Program-made: the position numbers and the translations under genes | Part shown: positions 1-7,849 of the stretch, one piece after another | Layout: each line of letters starts with the position of its first letter | Position numbering within the stretch: position 1 is the first letter of the stretch | Virus record (IMG/VR): IMGVR_UViG_3300010885_043119 | Span: 1 to 64,000 of that record | Direction: 5' to 3' (one strand) | DNA from: a virus | Length of the DNA stretch: 64,000 bases | The notes under the pieces: generated by a model | Seen by the model: only the letters and a program-made list of their open reading frames with translations | Databases searched by the model: none | Told to the model about the DNA's origin: nothing

Positions 1-32
1 CCCCCGTTTTTACAGGTACGGGTAACCATTAT

Positions 33-60
33 ATTATGACGCGTTTATAAGACCAATTAA
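33..60 (-). promoter_or_regulatory. Repeated phage promoter element, copy 1
   Basis: Read on the minus strand, a 28-bp element starts with TTAATT and ends with GCGTCATAAT. The same 28-bp spacing recurs at 516-543, 1179-1206 and 12336-12363. The 3' half resembles an extended -10 (CATAAT) and the TTAATT a degenerate -35 sixteen bases upstream. This copy points to genes left of the window. That it is a promoter is inferred from its recurrence and its place ahead of minus-strand genes. Confidence 0.6.
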
Positions 61-85
61 CATAACGAGATATGATGTGTGATAG

Positions 86-123
86 CTAAAAAAGAAACAC
101 ACCATGCCCGAAGGCATGATGTG
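86..123 (-). terminator. Intrinsic terminator
   Basis: On the minus strand an 11-bp stem (98-108 with 113-123, one mismatch) closes a TTCG loop and is followed by a T-rich tract. The tail carries the motif TTTTTTAGCTATC, which is shared with the terminators at 678-705 and 11301-11342. It ends the 133-438 gene. Confidence 0.85.
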
Positions 124-132
124 ATCCTTGAA

Positions 133-438
133 TTACGCAATCCTTCTTGGGGATTGCTTGATCCACTGCACGACCTCATCCCAGCTCTCGCTGGAGAATT
201 GGTCTTGCTGTGAGTTTGACGACATGTACATACAGCATGAGTCATCCCAGTCGTTAAGCAACACACAGCTGAACTGCTGCGACTCGGTGTCACAGTCAAC
301 CATAACACCGCAGAGTCGCTTAGTACTCTTAATCTGGGCAGAGCTGCTGCCGTATCCAACCACACGTTTGAACCCTGCTCTACGCAGGGAGTCAGACAGT
401 TTAACGCAGGGCAATAAAGATCTTACTAAAGTAGTCAC
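133..438 (-). CDS. Small hypothetical protein
   Basis: A 101-aa protein of unknown function. The frame extends to an ATG at 450. However, that ATG is part of the sequence ATGGAGG, and the GGAGG lies 5 bases before an in-frame GTG at 438, so GTG is the more likely start. The acidic, Cys-containing middle (NDWDDSCCMYM) and a C-terminal SWDEVVQWIKQ helix are visible. It is a single-gene unit between a repeated promoter (516-543) and a strong terminator. Confidence 0.6.
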   Translation of the reverse strand: MTTLVRSLLPCVKLSDSLRRAGFKRVVGYGSSSAQIKSTKRLCGVMVDCDTESQQFSCVLLNDWDDSCCMYMSSNSQQDQFSSESWDEVVQWIKQSPRRIA

Positions 439-515
439 GAGAACCTCCATGTAGCTAATAATAACGCAGGCGATGAACTTTAGAGCTCATCTACTAATAC
501 CTACGTATACACCTC

Positions 516-543
516 ATTATGACGCACTTATTGGTTGAATTAA
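516..543 (-). promoter_or_regulatory. Repeated phage promoter element, copy 2
   Basis: Same architecture as the other copies: TTAATT, 16 bases, CATAAT, with GCGT before the -10-like box. It lies about 75 bp upstream of the 133-438 gene on the minus strand. Confidence 0.6.
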
Positions 544-568
544 GTTAAGCTAGGTAAGATGGTTCTTA

Positions 569-650
569 GCTACAAGTCTTGTAGCCAGGCTACAAAAGCA
601 CGTCGCTGGCGACGAAAACGTAACATAAGGTAACGGTCACATTATGTTAC
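569..650. other. Structured intergenic segment with three hairpins
   Basis: No gene is seen between 544 and 677. Three perfect stems are present: 569-575 with 579-585, 601-605 with 610-614, and 620-627 with 643-650. They lie between the terminator at 678-705 and promoter copy 2. A small RNA or processing region is possible but nothing more can be said. Confidence 0.35.
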
Positions 651-677
651 TTGACAATGAGCTGGTTACTGATAGCT

Positions 678-705
678 AAAAAAAGAGCAGTTTAACGTCC
701 TGCTC
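678..705 (-). terminator. Intrinsic terminator
   Basis: On the minus strand the stem GAGCAG/CTGCTC (685-690, 700-705) is followed by seven T and then AGCTATC, the tail shared with two other terminators in the window. It lies directly after the 717-1085 gene. Confidence 0.8.
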
Positions 706-716
706 AGGACAGGTGG

Positions 717-1085
717 CTAAGCGACTATGTCGGACCAGCCTCTCAAGTCTGAACGATGTGAAGAAGACTTAGTGGCTATTGCACACAGTTCTTCTACGTC
801 GTTACCGTTAAGGAAAGCTGAGACAAACTTCACCACTCCCGTCCATGAGTACAACCTGTACTCATAGTCGGCTGGAACACCGCTCAAACCCAAGCTGTCG
901 ACTAGTCTTGGACCGCATAGAAACGTAGTGACTAAATATCTCCCGTCGTCATCCGCCTCAGCCACCAACGCAGATCTATTGGACTCTACGCTAGGAGCAA
1001 TTAAAGCAGACGAGTAGCTCCTTGACTTTCTAATCTGGTCTTTAAAGCCTGGTAAATTAGCGTGTAGTTTCTCAATAATAGTCAT
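717..1085 (-). CDS. Hypothetical protein
   Basis: A 122-aa soluble protein of unknown function. The open frame reaches 1190, but that upstream start falls inside the repeated promoter (1179-1206). The ATG at 1085 has AAAGGAG eight bases upstream, so it is the start used here. This gives an 85-bp leader. The residue pattern (FKDQIRKSRSYSSALIAP) gave no family. It is monocistronic, with its own promoter and terminator. Confidence 0.7.
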   Translation of the reverse strand: MTIIEKLHANLPGFKDQIRKSRSYSSALIAPSVESNRSALVAEADDDGRYLVTTFLCGPRLVDSLGLSGVPADYEYRLYSWTGVVKFVSAFLNGNDVEELCAIATKSSSHRSDLRGWSDIVA

Positions 1086-1178
1086 GGTTATTTCTCCTTT
1101 AATGAGGGCTACCACAGCCGGTAAGTACAACAGTGCAAGCGCTCTTACTGAGCTCCTGAACACTATCGTATTCAACTC

Positions 1179-1206
1179 ATTATGACGCACTTATGGGTTG
1201 GATTAA
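1179..1206 (-). promoter_or_regulatory. Repeated phage promoter element, copy 3
   Basis: TTAATC, 16 bases, CATAAT on the minus strand, nearly identical to copy 2. The 18-bp palindrome at 1206-1223 abuts its -35 side, the position an activator or repressor would occupy. Confidence 0.6.
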
Positions 1207-1223
1207 GTGGAGACGTCTCCACT
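1206..1223. repeat. Dispersed palindrome GGAGACGTCTCC, copy 1
   Basis: An 18-bp perfect palindrome, AGTGGAGACGTCTCCACT. This is the only intergenic copy, placed directly upstream of a promoter. Other perfect cores are at 10397, 17807, 32917, 40727, 49935 and 55637. Confidence 0.9.
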
Positions 1224-1228
1224 AGCCG

Positions 1229-1272
1229 TCCTATAAAATAATAGGACAGTAGGACGATAGGACAGTAGGACA
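1229..1272. repeat. Tandem octamer repeat with inverted unit
   Basis: Four head-to-tail octamers of the form RTAGGACR fill 1241-1272. An inverted unit at 1229-1235 pairs perfectly with 1242-1248 around a 6-base loop. The array lies just after the 1290-1655 gene. It lacks a T tract, so it is a poor intrinsic terminator and may be a protein-binding array. Confidence 0.75.
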
Positions 1273-1289
1273 ATTACTGTTGATTAGGA

Positions 1290-1655
1290 TTAAGCCTTGA
1301 TGCCGCCTATGTCTGTACGCACAATGTCGTGCTCAGATAGCTCAGACCAATAGATCTCCAAAGCTTCAGTCTCTTCTATAGCTTCGAACTTATGGTTTAA
1401 GCCAGGGGGTATCTTGATGCACTCGGTAGGTCTAAGAATGATGGTGCTTTTTATAGTACCGTCTGGGTTGTAGCAGCTGACCATCAGCTTACCCGAGACT
1501 ATATAGAATTGATTCCACTTGTGCTGGTGAAAGTGATTAGAGCAGTATCCACCTTTGAGAATATGTATGTGGCAGATTTGAAAGGAGTTGTCTAAATGAA
1601 TGATATGGTTTCGGCCCCATAACTTCTCCTCTTGTCTTACAGCTAGAACATCCAT
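1290..1655 (-). CDS. Cupin protein, mannose-6-phosphate-isomerase type
   Basis: A 121-aa single-domain cupin. The N-terminal EKLWGRNHII, the metal-binding HFHQHKWNQFYIVSGKL, the IPPGLNHKFEA block and the terminal LEIYW are typical of the type II mannose-6-phosphate isomerase / dTDP-sugar epimerase cupins. In established families these bind a metal through the His cluster and act on nucleotide or phospho-sugars. It is the last gene of the glycosyltransferase operon, 3 bp after the preceding gene, so a role in sugar supply is inferred. Confidence 0.8.
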   Translation of the reverse strand: MDVLAVRQEEKLWGRNHIIHLDNSFQICHIHILKGGYCSNHFHQHKWNQFYIVSGKLMVSCYNPDGTIKSTIILRPTECIKIPPGLNHKFEAIEETEALEIYWSELSEHDIVRTDIGGIKA

Positions 1656-1658
1656 GAG

Positions 1659-2699
1659 TTAACCCTCTATGATCTTCTTCCAAGATGCATTGAATTTGTT
1701 ACGCTTAATCTTACGTCCAATCTTAGTGTTCTTGTTAAGGTCTGCTAAGCCATGATTAATAATATCTGCAGCTAAATTAAAGAACCTATTCGCATCAGGC
1801 TTAGCAAACACTATACCATTGGTCGATCCGCCCTGATCACATGGTACTAATATTCCGTTAGAGCCATCAACTATTATATTTGATATTGGAGGTATGTTAT
1901 AAGCTATAACAGGAGTACCCATGTACAAAGACTCTATGCCAACTAAACCAAACCCTTCAATCTCAGCAGGCCATATGACTAGATCGTGGTTTCCGTACAG
2001 CAGCAAGGAGCTTACACATGTGGTTGTGTCTATAATCGGATTTATCTGATGGTTCTTTTTAAAGAAGTGCCTTAGTTCTCTAACCACCTCCCAAGACATA
2101 CACCTAGGGCTGTACGATATAGACAGCTCAGCATGAGGGCACAGCTTGTTTACACCAATGGCTACATCAAACAATGCATCCATGTCACATCTAAGGCCTT
2201 GGCTAGAGTGCAGAGGTATGAGTACCTTAGGCTTAGAAGTGTCTACTCCTCCAATGTCTTTCCTGGTAACAGGTATCAAACTGTCCCACTCAACAGTGGA
2301 TACATTCTTAAGATCAAAGTCCTTCTTTAGAGTCTCTGCATTACTAGGGCTTGGAGCTACAGTATGCGCACATAGCTTAAATGACTTCCTACTATAAGCT
2401 GGAAGGCAGTCCCAAGGGGCTAGAGCTATTGTTACTATGTTCTTACCGACCTTGTGTATTAGATCCTTGTCAGGTGGCACAGGCCATATGATGTGAGTAA
2501 TACCTTTGAGCCACTGCTCGTAGCTCATGACGTCAGGCGTAACTACAACCGAATCCCAATCACAGCCGTATGTGTGTCCTCGTTTGAGCTTACTAAACAA
2601 AGTAGTCTCATACCCTATAGAACGCAATGAATCAGACAAACGCATTGCCGCATATACGGCATCGTGAGGCTTGTACTGAATATCGAATCCTATTCTCAT
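1659..2699 (-). CDS. GT-B glycosyltransferase (GT4-like)
   Basis: 346 aa. The C-terminal half carries the GT4-like nucleotide-sugar signature: AEIEGFGLVGIESLYMGTPV, then AYNIPPISN and NGILVPC. This matches the E-x7-E donor-binding region of retaining GT-B enzymes. The N-terminal Rossmann half begins MRIGFDIQYKPHDAV. It probably transfers a sugar from a nucleotide donor to a growing glycan. It overlaps no neighbour and is tightly spaced with the cupin and the GT2 gene at 2710. Confidence 0.8.
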   Translation of the reverse strand: MRIGFDIQYKPHDAVYAAMRLSDSLRSIGYETTLFSKLKRGHTYGCDWDSVVVTPDVMSYEQWLKGITHIIWPVPPDKDLIHKVGKNIVTIALAPWDCLPAYSRKSFKLCAHTVAPSPSNAETLKKDFDLKNVSTVEWDSLIPVTRKDIGGVDTSKPKVLIPLHSSQGLRCDMDALFDVAIGVNKLCPHAELSISYSPRCMSWEVVRELRHFFKKNHQINPIIDTTTCVSSLLLYGNHDLVIWPAEIEGFGLVGIESLYMGTPVIAYNIPPISNIIVDGSNGILVPCDQGGSTNGIVFAKPDANRFFNLAADIINHGLADLNKNTKIGRKIKRNKFNASWKKIIEG

Positions 2700-2709
2700 A
2701 CTGGGCCTA

Positions 2710-3336
2710 TCAATTATGCGTGAACAGGTAGCCTTCTACCTTGGCAGGTTTGAACTCTGGTAAATTTGAAAGGTTCTTTACAAAAAACCAGTCAGCAGCA
2801 AAGTCATCGCTGTCCCATTTAACCTTACTGCACAAGCAAGAGCTTGCTATCCAAGCGCCTCCGTCAATCAAACCTCTCTTTAAAGAAGTATTAACTGGAG
2901 ACCACAACTTGTGACTATGTACCATGTTGCAGTAAACGAAGCTAGCCTTATCGGAGTAAGCTTTAGACAGCATCCATTCAAAGTATACAGGAACATACCA
3001 GCAGTCTGCATTCATAGTGCATAGCCAGTCGCATCCGTCATTGACTGCCTTGTCTAATCCAGGCTGTCTCATGCTATGACCGTGCTTTCCAACCCTAGAA
3101 GAAGTACATGATAAGTCAAACCTTGCGTCTTCTCCTATTGCTAGCTTGCAGTTAGCTAAAGCCTTGGTGTCTAGCCAAGGACCATCGTGTGATATATAAG
3201 CTTTGAAGTTGTGATAGGTCTGAGCCTTTAACGCGTATATGAGGGAAGACAGTGAGTTGGCTTGATTGTACGTAACTAATGATATGCCTATCTTAGCGCT
3301 GGCTGGTATGTTTGACTTAGGCTTCCAGTACCTCAT
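2710..3336 (-). CDS. GT-A glycosyltransferase (family 2-like)
   Basis: 208 aa. The GT2 core is visible: ISLVTYNQANSLSSLIYAL (donor-binding start), AYISHDGP and a DxD-like NADCWYVP. A C-terminal W/Y-rich segment follows. It is short for GT2 but contains the whole GT-A core. GGAGAG precedes the ATG, which shares ATGA with the stop of the 3333 gene, so translation is coupled. Acceptor and donor are unknown. Confidence 0.8.
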   Translation of the reverse strand: MRYWKPKSNIPASAKIGISLVTYNQANSLSSLIYALKAQTYHNFKAYISHDGPWLDTKALANCKLAIGEDARFDLSCTSSRVGKHGHSMRQPGLDKAVNDGCDWLCTMNADCWYVPVYFEWMLSKAYSDKASFVYCNMVHSHKLWSPVNTSLKRGLIDGGAWIASSCLCSKVKWDSDDFAADWFFVKNLSNLPEFKPAKVEGYLFTHN

Positions 3337-4082
3337 GAGTCTCTCCTCAAATGTCCTTTTCCTGCTCCTTTACCACTAGGCTTTCTAGTAACGCCACGGT
3401 AATGAAACACGAAGCTTGAGCAAGCTACTGCACTTGTTATACCTAGCTTCTTCCACCTTCCCATTAACTCGTCTTCATTACGAGTCATCTTGTACTTTGG
3501 ATTGAAGAACAAGCCTGGGCTCATAGCTCCCATCAGCCAAGTGGTTGCTTTAGCAGCTATGCAGAAACCGTTTAGAGGTGAACTTACAGTTTTGCCTGAA
3601 TGAAGACGAAGCAACTCAGACGACACCTTTGATATGTAGACGTCTGAGTCGCTAACTTTAAACTCTGGGTAGTACTTAATGACGTTTTGGCTAGCTCTGT
3701 GGCCCGGCGCATTCGTCGTCGGACCCACTACGCCTGCGCCGCCTTCTAGAGCCTCTTCGATTCCCAGCATCCAGTTCGGTGGAAACTTCAGGTCTGAGTT
3801 CCCCGCTACTATTATCTTGGGGTTTTGGGTCAACGCTAGCTGTATTCCCTTGTTCCACGACCTTGTCAGGTTCTTGTCGTTCTTCTCGAACCTGTACAGG
3901 AGCAGCCGGTGCTTCGGATACTTCTCCCATATGGCAGGATTCCACAACGGGCTCCCGTCGTCCACAAGTACCGCCAAGCTGTTCGCAGAGCTCGCCAGCA
4001 GGCTTTCCACAGCTATCTTCGCATAATCGAACTGATTGTACGTCGGTATTACAACAGCCACCAGAGGCTGGAAACGTCTCAA
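3333..4082 (-). CDS. GT2 glycosyltransferase with overprinted N-terminus
   Basis: Up to 249 aa. AVVIPTYNQFDYAKIAVESL, LVDDGSP, NKGIQLA and NSDLKFPPNW are standard GT2 motifs (nucleotide binding and a DxD equivalent). There is no ATG. An in-frame TAG lies just upstream, so initiation must be at TTG 4082 or a nearby GTG. AGGAGG is about 15 bases from the TTG, which is loose. The first 392 bp are also open in the frame of the 3691-5604 gene. In this stretch the codons end mostly in G or C (GCG, CTG, AAG, GTG), unlike the rest of the gene. Confidence 0.75.
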   Translation of the reverse strand: MRRFQPLVAVVIPTYNQFDYAKIAVESLLASSANSLAVLVDDGSPLWNPAIWEKYPKHRLLLYRFEKNDKNLTRSWNKGIQLALTQNPKIIVAGNSDLKFPPNWMLGIEEALEGGAGVVGPTTNAPGHRASQNVIKYYPEFKVSDSDVYISKVSSELLRLHSGKTVSSPLNGFCIAAKATTWLMGAMSPGLFFNPKYKMTRNEDELMGRWKKLGITSAVACSSFVFHYRGVTRKPSGKGAGKGHLRRDS

Positions 4083-5604
4083 CAGCTACTGGGCTGGCCT
4101 CCTCCTCTTTAGCTGACTTAGTTTCAATAGCTTCATCAATTGAAGGCACATTGTCGATGAAAGTGTCGATTGGATTAAACTCTTGAGGCTCAGGATCAGG
4201 TAGTGGAGACGCCTCCAATAGGAGCAGCTCTTTAAGTCCTTCAAGCTTTGTTGGAGTCAGCTGGTAATCACAAGATGCTAGAATGCACCTTACGTGCCCT
4301 CCTTCAACTTCGTCAGAAGGTAAAACTTCTTCTAAAGTAACTCCGTAGTTGTCCTTTAGGATACTGTAAGACTTGCTAAGGAAAGCTGAACCTATTGAGT
4401 AGTTAGATTGAATGCAGTTGTTTATTACTATCTTAGTTCCTGGCACGCACAGCCTAAGTATGTGTGCAAAATCAGACGCTATAGTCTCTGGTGACCTGCC
4501 GCCATCAATGCTTACTATGGTAACGTTAGGCATGTCAGCGGTTGCGGTTGGTAGGGTTTCTCTAGTATCACCTTTGATAAGCTGAACTAAGCTAGCACCT
4601 GCAGCTGTAATCTTCTGTCTAGCTAAATCCCTGCTTGCTGGATCATGCTGGCCCTTTAGGTGCTCCCTTTCTTTAATCTGTTCCGTAGCTTTTTCAAACA
4701 TGTCAAAACCGTAGAACTCAATGTTAGTCCTACCAAGCCTCTTAGCTAAAGCTACTAAGGTAGCTGACCTGTCTGCGTTATGTACGCCAATATCGAGTAT
4801 GCGGTAAGGCTTATTCTTCTTACTTTCGTTAATAGTGGAATTAACTGCTAAAGTAAGGTGATCGTATCTGCTCATCTCTGACTCCTTGTTAAAAGGTAAC
4901 TCTATTCCAGACCTATAATACTTAGATATGTCTTTAGGCTTTGGAAGCTTAGACAAACCAAGCTCTTTTCTAAACTGTGCATAATCCTCTTGATGCACGT
5001 CTCCGCCACATCCCAACAATGGATATAGCGACAATACAGCTACGCCTGCCTTCTCTCTAGCTAGCCTCCTAGCTTTATAAGTCCATAGTCTATACTCTCT
5101 ATAGACTTCTGAAGCAGATAAACCATGAAACTGAATATGCTGGTCATGCCCGTGATGGTCACCAGCTATATCGCCTAGGTCTACTCCGACTAGAATAACA
5201 GATCTAGCACCCATGCGACAGGCTAAATCAATAGCTGTTAGCTGTATTCCTTTTCCAAGGAACAAAGTATCAGACTTACCACCTATGAACTCCTTCCATT
5301 CATAAGAGGTATAAAACACATATATTGACGGGTCATTAAGCCGTAAAAACGTTGGAGCTTTATGCTTCACTAGCCACTTAGTTGGCTTTACCTTTTTAGC
5401 TTTAACAAGCTCTCTATATTCAACCTCAAGCTCTGGATGCACAGTTATGCTGTACATAGGTTCAATAAGCTTATAGGCTTGATTAAGACCTATCGTTACT
5501 CTTCCTTTAAAGAAATTCTTTGGAAACAACCTAGCTGTAGGCCCTGTTCCAACCACATATATGTCTGCACCAACGTGCTTCTTAATTAAAGTATTTATTC
5601 TCAT
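3691..5604 (-). CDS. DUF115-like domain fused to SAM methyltransferase
   Basis: 637 aa. Residues 1-210 match the DUF115/MAF-type Rossmann domain: IYVVGTGPTARLF, TIGLNQAY and SVILVGVDLGD. Residues about 265-470 look like a class I methyltransferase: YRILDIGVHNADRSATL, EFYGFDMFEKA and VTIVSIDGGRS. DUF115 proteins include Maf flagellin glycosylation factors, so a glycan-transfer or modification role is inferred. The hydrophilic tail after residue 508, ending in an Arg run, is encoded in the region shared with the GT2 gene and may be an artefact or an overprinted extension. The start at 5604 has a weak SD. Confidence 0.7.
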   Translation of the reverse strand: MRINTLIKKHVGADIYVVGTGPTARLFPKNFFKGRVTIGLNQAYKLIEPMYSITVHPELEVEYRELVKAKKVKPTKWLVKHKAPTFLRLNDPSIYVFYTSYEWKEFIGGKSDTLFLGKGIQLTAIDLACRMGARSVILVGVDLGDIAGDHHGHDQHIQFHGLSASEVYREYRLWTYKARRLAREKAGVAVLSLYPLLGCGGDVHQEDYAQFRKELGLSKLPKPKDISKYYRSGIELPFNKESEMSRYDHLTLAVNSTINESKKNKPYRILDIGVHNADRSATLVALAKRLGRTNIEFYGFDMFEKATEQIKEREHLKGQHDPASRDLARQKITAAGASLVQLIKGDTRETLPTATADMPNVTIVSIDGGRSPETIASDFAHILRLCVPGTKIVINNCIQSNYSIGSAFLSKSYSILKDNYGVTLEEVLPSDEVEGGHVRCILASCDYQLTPTKLEGLKELLLLEASPLPDPEPQEFNPIDTFIDNVPSIDEAIETKSAKEEEASPVAVETFPASGGCCNTDVQSVRLCEDSCGKPAGELCEQLGGTCGRREPVVESCHMGEVSEAPAAPVQVREERQEPDKVVEQGNTASVDPKPQDNSSGELRPEVSTELDAGNRRGSRRRRRRSGSDDECAGPQS

Positions 5605-5613
5605 TGATCACCG

Positions 5614-6378
5614 TTAGTCAATAAAGCTTTTTAGATACTTCTCATAGTATGGATGTAAGCCCTGTTTTGGTCTACTGTCTATTCTAGGAGCTGACCACAG
5701 CCTAAGCGCATGTATGAAGTCTCCCCTAAGCACGTCCTTACTAGCTATAGCCTTAGCTAGTTCAGACTCCCACATTGCAGCTAAAGAGTGGTCTGGCTTA
5801 TACCAAGGCTGCTCAGGCTCTTTTGTGTAATGAATAAGTCTAGTAGTTGACTCTTCATAAGTATTAAGATGGTTCCAATAGTTAGGGATGCTCATTGGCA
5901 TCTCTTTCATAAAAGTAAGATGCATAAAGTTAGGGTAAGAGTACCCGTTCTTTAACATATTCCAAAGTTCCTCTGGAATCCAACCACAGGTTTCGCAGTT
6001 TATAACCATTACAGATGTGTTAGGCCAAGGGTTCTTAGGGCTAAACTTGTCAACTTGATAAGTACACGCTACCGACTGAGCACCGGTCATAAGCTTTGAA
6101 TAGTTCCATAACTCAGCAATATCGCCCAGCACCAGCTGATCTGCGTCAAGGTATATGGCATGTCCTTCAAATCCGCACGCTGCTGGAATCATAAACCTTC
6201 TTAGGCTAAACCCAGTCCCTTGGTGCAAGCCTCTTGGAACTTGCCAAGAAGGTCCAACCATGGCAGTAATCTCTACAGGCATAGAGCAATGCCTTCGTAT
6301 AGAATGACCGAGCACGTCAAGCGGTACCTTGGTCTTCTCTTCAGTGCCTACAAATATACGTATCGTTTCTTCTGTCAT
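5614..6378 (-). CDS. GT8-like glycosyltransferase
   Basis: 254 aa. RIFVGTEEKTKVPLDVLGHS at the N-terminus and AIYLDADQLVLGDI with the metal-binding DxD match retaining GT-A enzymes of the GT8/glycogenin group. The later INCETC and HYTKEPEQPW blocks fit the same fold. AAGGA lies 8 bases before the ATG. It sits in the glycan operon between two DUF115-type genes. Donor and acceptor are unknown. Confidence 0.8.
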   Translation of the reverse strand: MTEETIRIFVGTEEKTKVPLDVLGHSIRRHCSMPVEITAMVGPSWQVPRGLHQGTGFSLRRFMIPAACGFEGHAIYLDADQLVLGDIAELWNYSKLMTGAQSVACTYQVDKFSPKNPWPNTSVMVINCETCGWIPEELWNMLKNGYSYPNFMHLTFMKEMPMSIPNYWNHLNTYEESTTRLIHYTKEPEQPWYKPDHSLAAMWESELAKAIASKDVLRGDFIHALRLWSAPRIDSRPKQGLHPYYEKYLKSFID

Positions 6379-6447
6379 AGCTTGTTCCTTAGTCCAGCAA
6401 AGTTAACTTAGCGAGCTCCTTAGTTAACGCAAACGCGTTTCCGTGAA

Positions 6448-7062
6448 CTAAGGAACTTTGAATAAAGGTTTTACACTAACTCCAAAGGTTTTGGAAGCCA
6501 ACTTAAACTCATTGTACTGTCCTTTAAATGAAGTCCTTCCGTTGGCAAGCCTAGACTCCTCATTAAATGCCTTAGAGTATTCAGTACCCTCGTCTACTCC
6601 AAGCGTAAATATTTCTTTTACTCCTGAGCTGGCTAACAGGTTTACAGCGGCGACAGCGCTAAACAGCTTTACCCTAACCACTGGACCTGACTGTATCATA
6701 AGCTTGCTAGATCTAGAGCTGTTGTACCACAACACCGGAACATTTACGCTCAAACTCTTATCAGAGAACAAGTTTAGAGCTGTTTTACCACAAGGCACAA
6801 AGTTAACGTGAGGCTCCCAAGGTGTTACAATATGTTGGCAAAGGTTATCGCTTACCGACGTTTTGATTACGTCAAAATCAATAACATGACCTAGCAGGCA
6901 TGGTATCTTAAACATGACATGGTTTAAACCAACCACGTGGTAAGAGTCTAAATCTATATCTGCAACCCTATCAAATGATGGGCCTTTGCCTACTATCAAC
7001 CAAGGCTTGTAAAACAGATTAGACTTAAACCAATCAAAGAAACTGATTAGGTTTAAGGTCAC
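6448..7062 (-). CDS. DUF115-like protein
   Basis: 204 aa. WLIVGKGPSFDRVADIDLD, HVVGLNHV and AAVNLLASSGVKEIFTLGVD parallel the N-terminal domain of the 3691-5604 protein, so the two are probably paralogous DUF115/MAF-like domains. It starts with GTG, sharing GTGA with the stop of the upstream gene, so translation is coupled. A hairpin (6418-6425 with 6446-6453) overlaps the stop but lacks a T tract. Confidence 0.65.
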   Translation of the reverse strand: MTLNLISFFDWFKSNLFYKPWLIVGKGPSFDRVADIDLDSYHVVGLNHVMFKIPCLLGHVIDFDVIKTSVSDNLCQHIVTPWEPHVNFVPCGKTALNLFSDKSLSVNVPVLWYNSSRSSKLMIQSGPVVRVKLFSAVAAVNLLASSGVKEIFTLGVDEGTEYSKAFNEESRLANGRTSFKGQYNEFKLASKTFGVSVKPLFKVP

Positions 7063-7826
7063 AGATTGTTACCATTAACTAAAACATCTAAATAGGTACC
7101 AGGGCTCTCTACAAGCTTCTTAAGCATCTTGGCTTCTGAAGCCTCATGGTCTTCTATACGAATGTAATGATCGCACATACCTGATACTGCTAGTCTTGTT
7201 AACTTAGGAAACCTGCTACCTGCTCCGTGGTGGTAAAACATATGGCCGTATACAGCACCCAGCAGCGGGTGGTAGTTAACCTTGTTTGTCCTTATCAAAG
7301 GTACAATCTTATTCATGAAAGGAACTAGTCCTGTACCAACGTCGCTTACTTCCTTACCAAGCATATTAAACGTAGACTTTGGATCGAAGCTTGCATCAGA
7401 ATCAAAGAACTCTTTACTAGCAAAGAAAACGCAAGGGTGAGGAAACACGTCAAAGTTCTCAAACCTTACTACTGCAGCAGCTATCCTATTCTTCATCTCT
7501 AGCATTCTCTTGCATATAGGGAACCAGTCAGCCCTAAATGGAAAGGCATCGCTGTCTAGTAACAGCAGCCACTTATAGTCGCTCTCTTTAAACGCTTTTA
7601 CTATTGGCTTGAGGCCGTCAGCATGTCCCTTGTTATTTTTAAATGAAGCTATTACTTTGTAACCCTTTTCAACCCATGGCTCTTCCATGGCAGCGTTTAG
7701 CACTACGTGCTTATCCATCTTAACGCCTATAGACCTGTTTAAAAAGAATGACTGTAGGTTTGACCAAGCTTCGTTCCTGTTAGAAGTAGAGGCAACGGTC
7801 GCCATCATAACGCTATCTTCGTTCAT
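7059..7826 (-). CDS. GT-A fold glycosyltransferase-like protein
   Basis: 255 aa. WLLLLDSDAFPFRADWFP carries a DxD motif at the end of a GT-A nucleotide-binding half. GHADGLKPIVKAF before it and YGHMFYHHGAGSR after it are compatible with a GT2-like enzyme. AAAGG precedes the ATG. It is the first gene of the glycan module downstream of the CAP-domain and portal genes. Confidence 0.65.
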   Translation of the reverse strand: MNEDSVMMATVASTSNRNEAWSNLQSFFLNRSIGVKMDKHVVLNAAMEEPWVEKGYKVIASFKNNKGHADGLKPIVKAFKESDYKWLLLLDSDAFPFRADWFPICKRMLEMKNRIAAAVVRFENFDVFPHPCVFFASKEFFDSDASFDPKSTFNMLGKEVSDVGTGLVPFMNKIVPLIRTNKVNYHPLLGAVYGHMFYHHGAGSRFPKLTRLAVSGMCDHYIRIEDHEASEAKMLKKLVESPGTYLDVLVNGNNL

Positions 7827-7849
7827 GCTATACCTTTCTTTTTAAAAGT

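Noticed and set aside
57-365. Minus-strand reading frame overlapping the 133-438 gene
   Set aside because: Opposed by the terminator at 86-123 inside it, has no SD, and overlaps a frame with an SD.
3679-4186. Plus-strand frames across the GC-rich segment
   Set aside because: They are open because G+C-rich DNA lacks stops; no SD, promoter or protein signature supports them.
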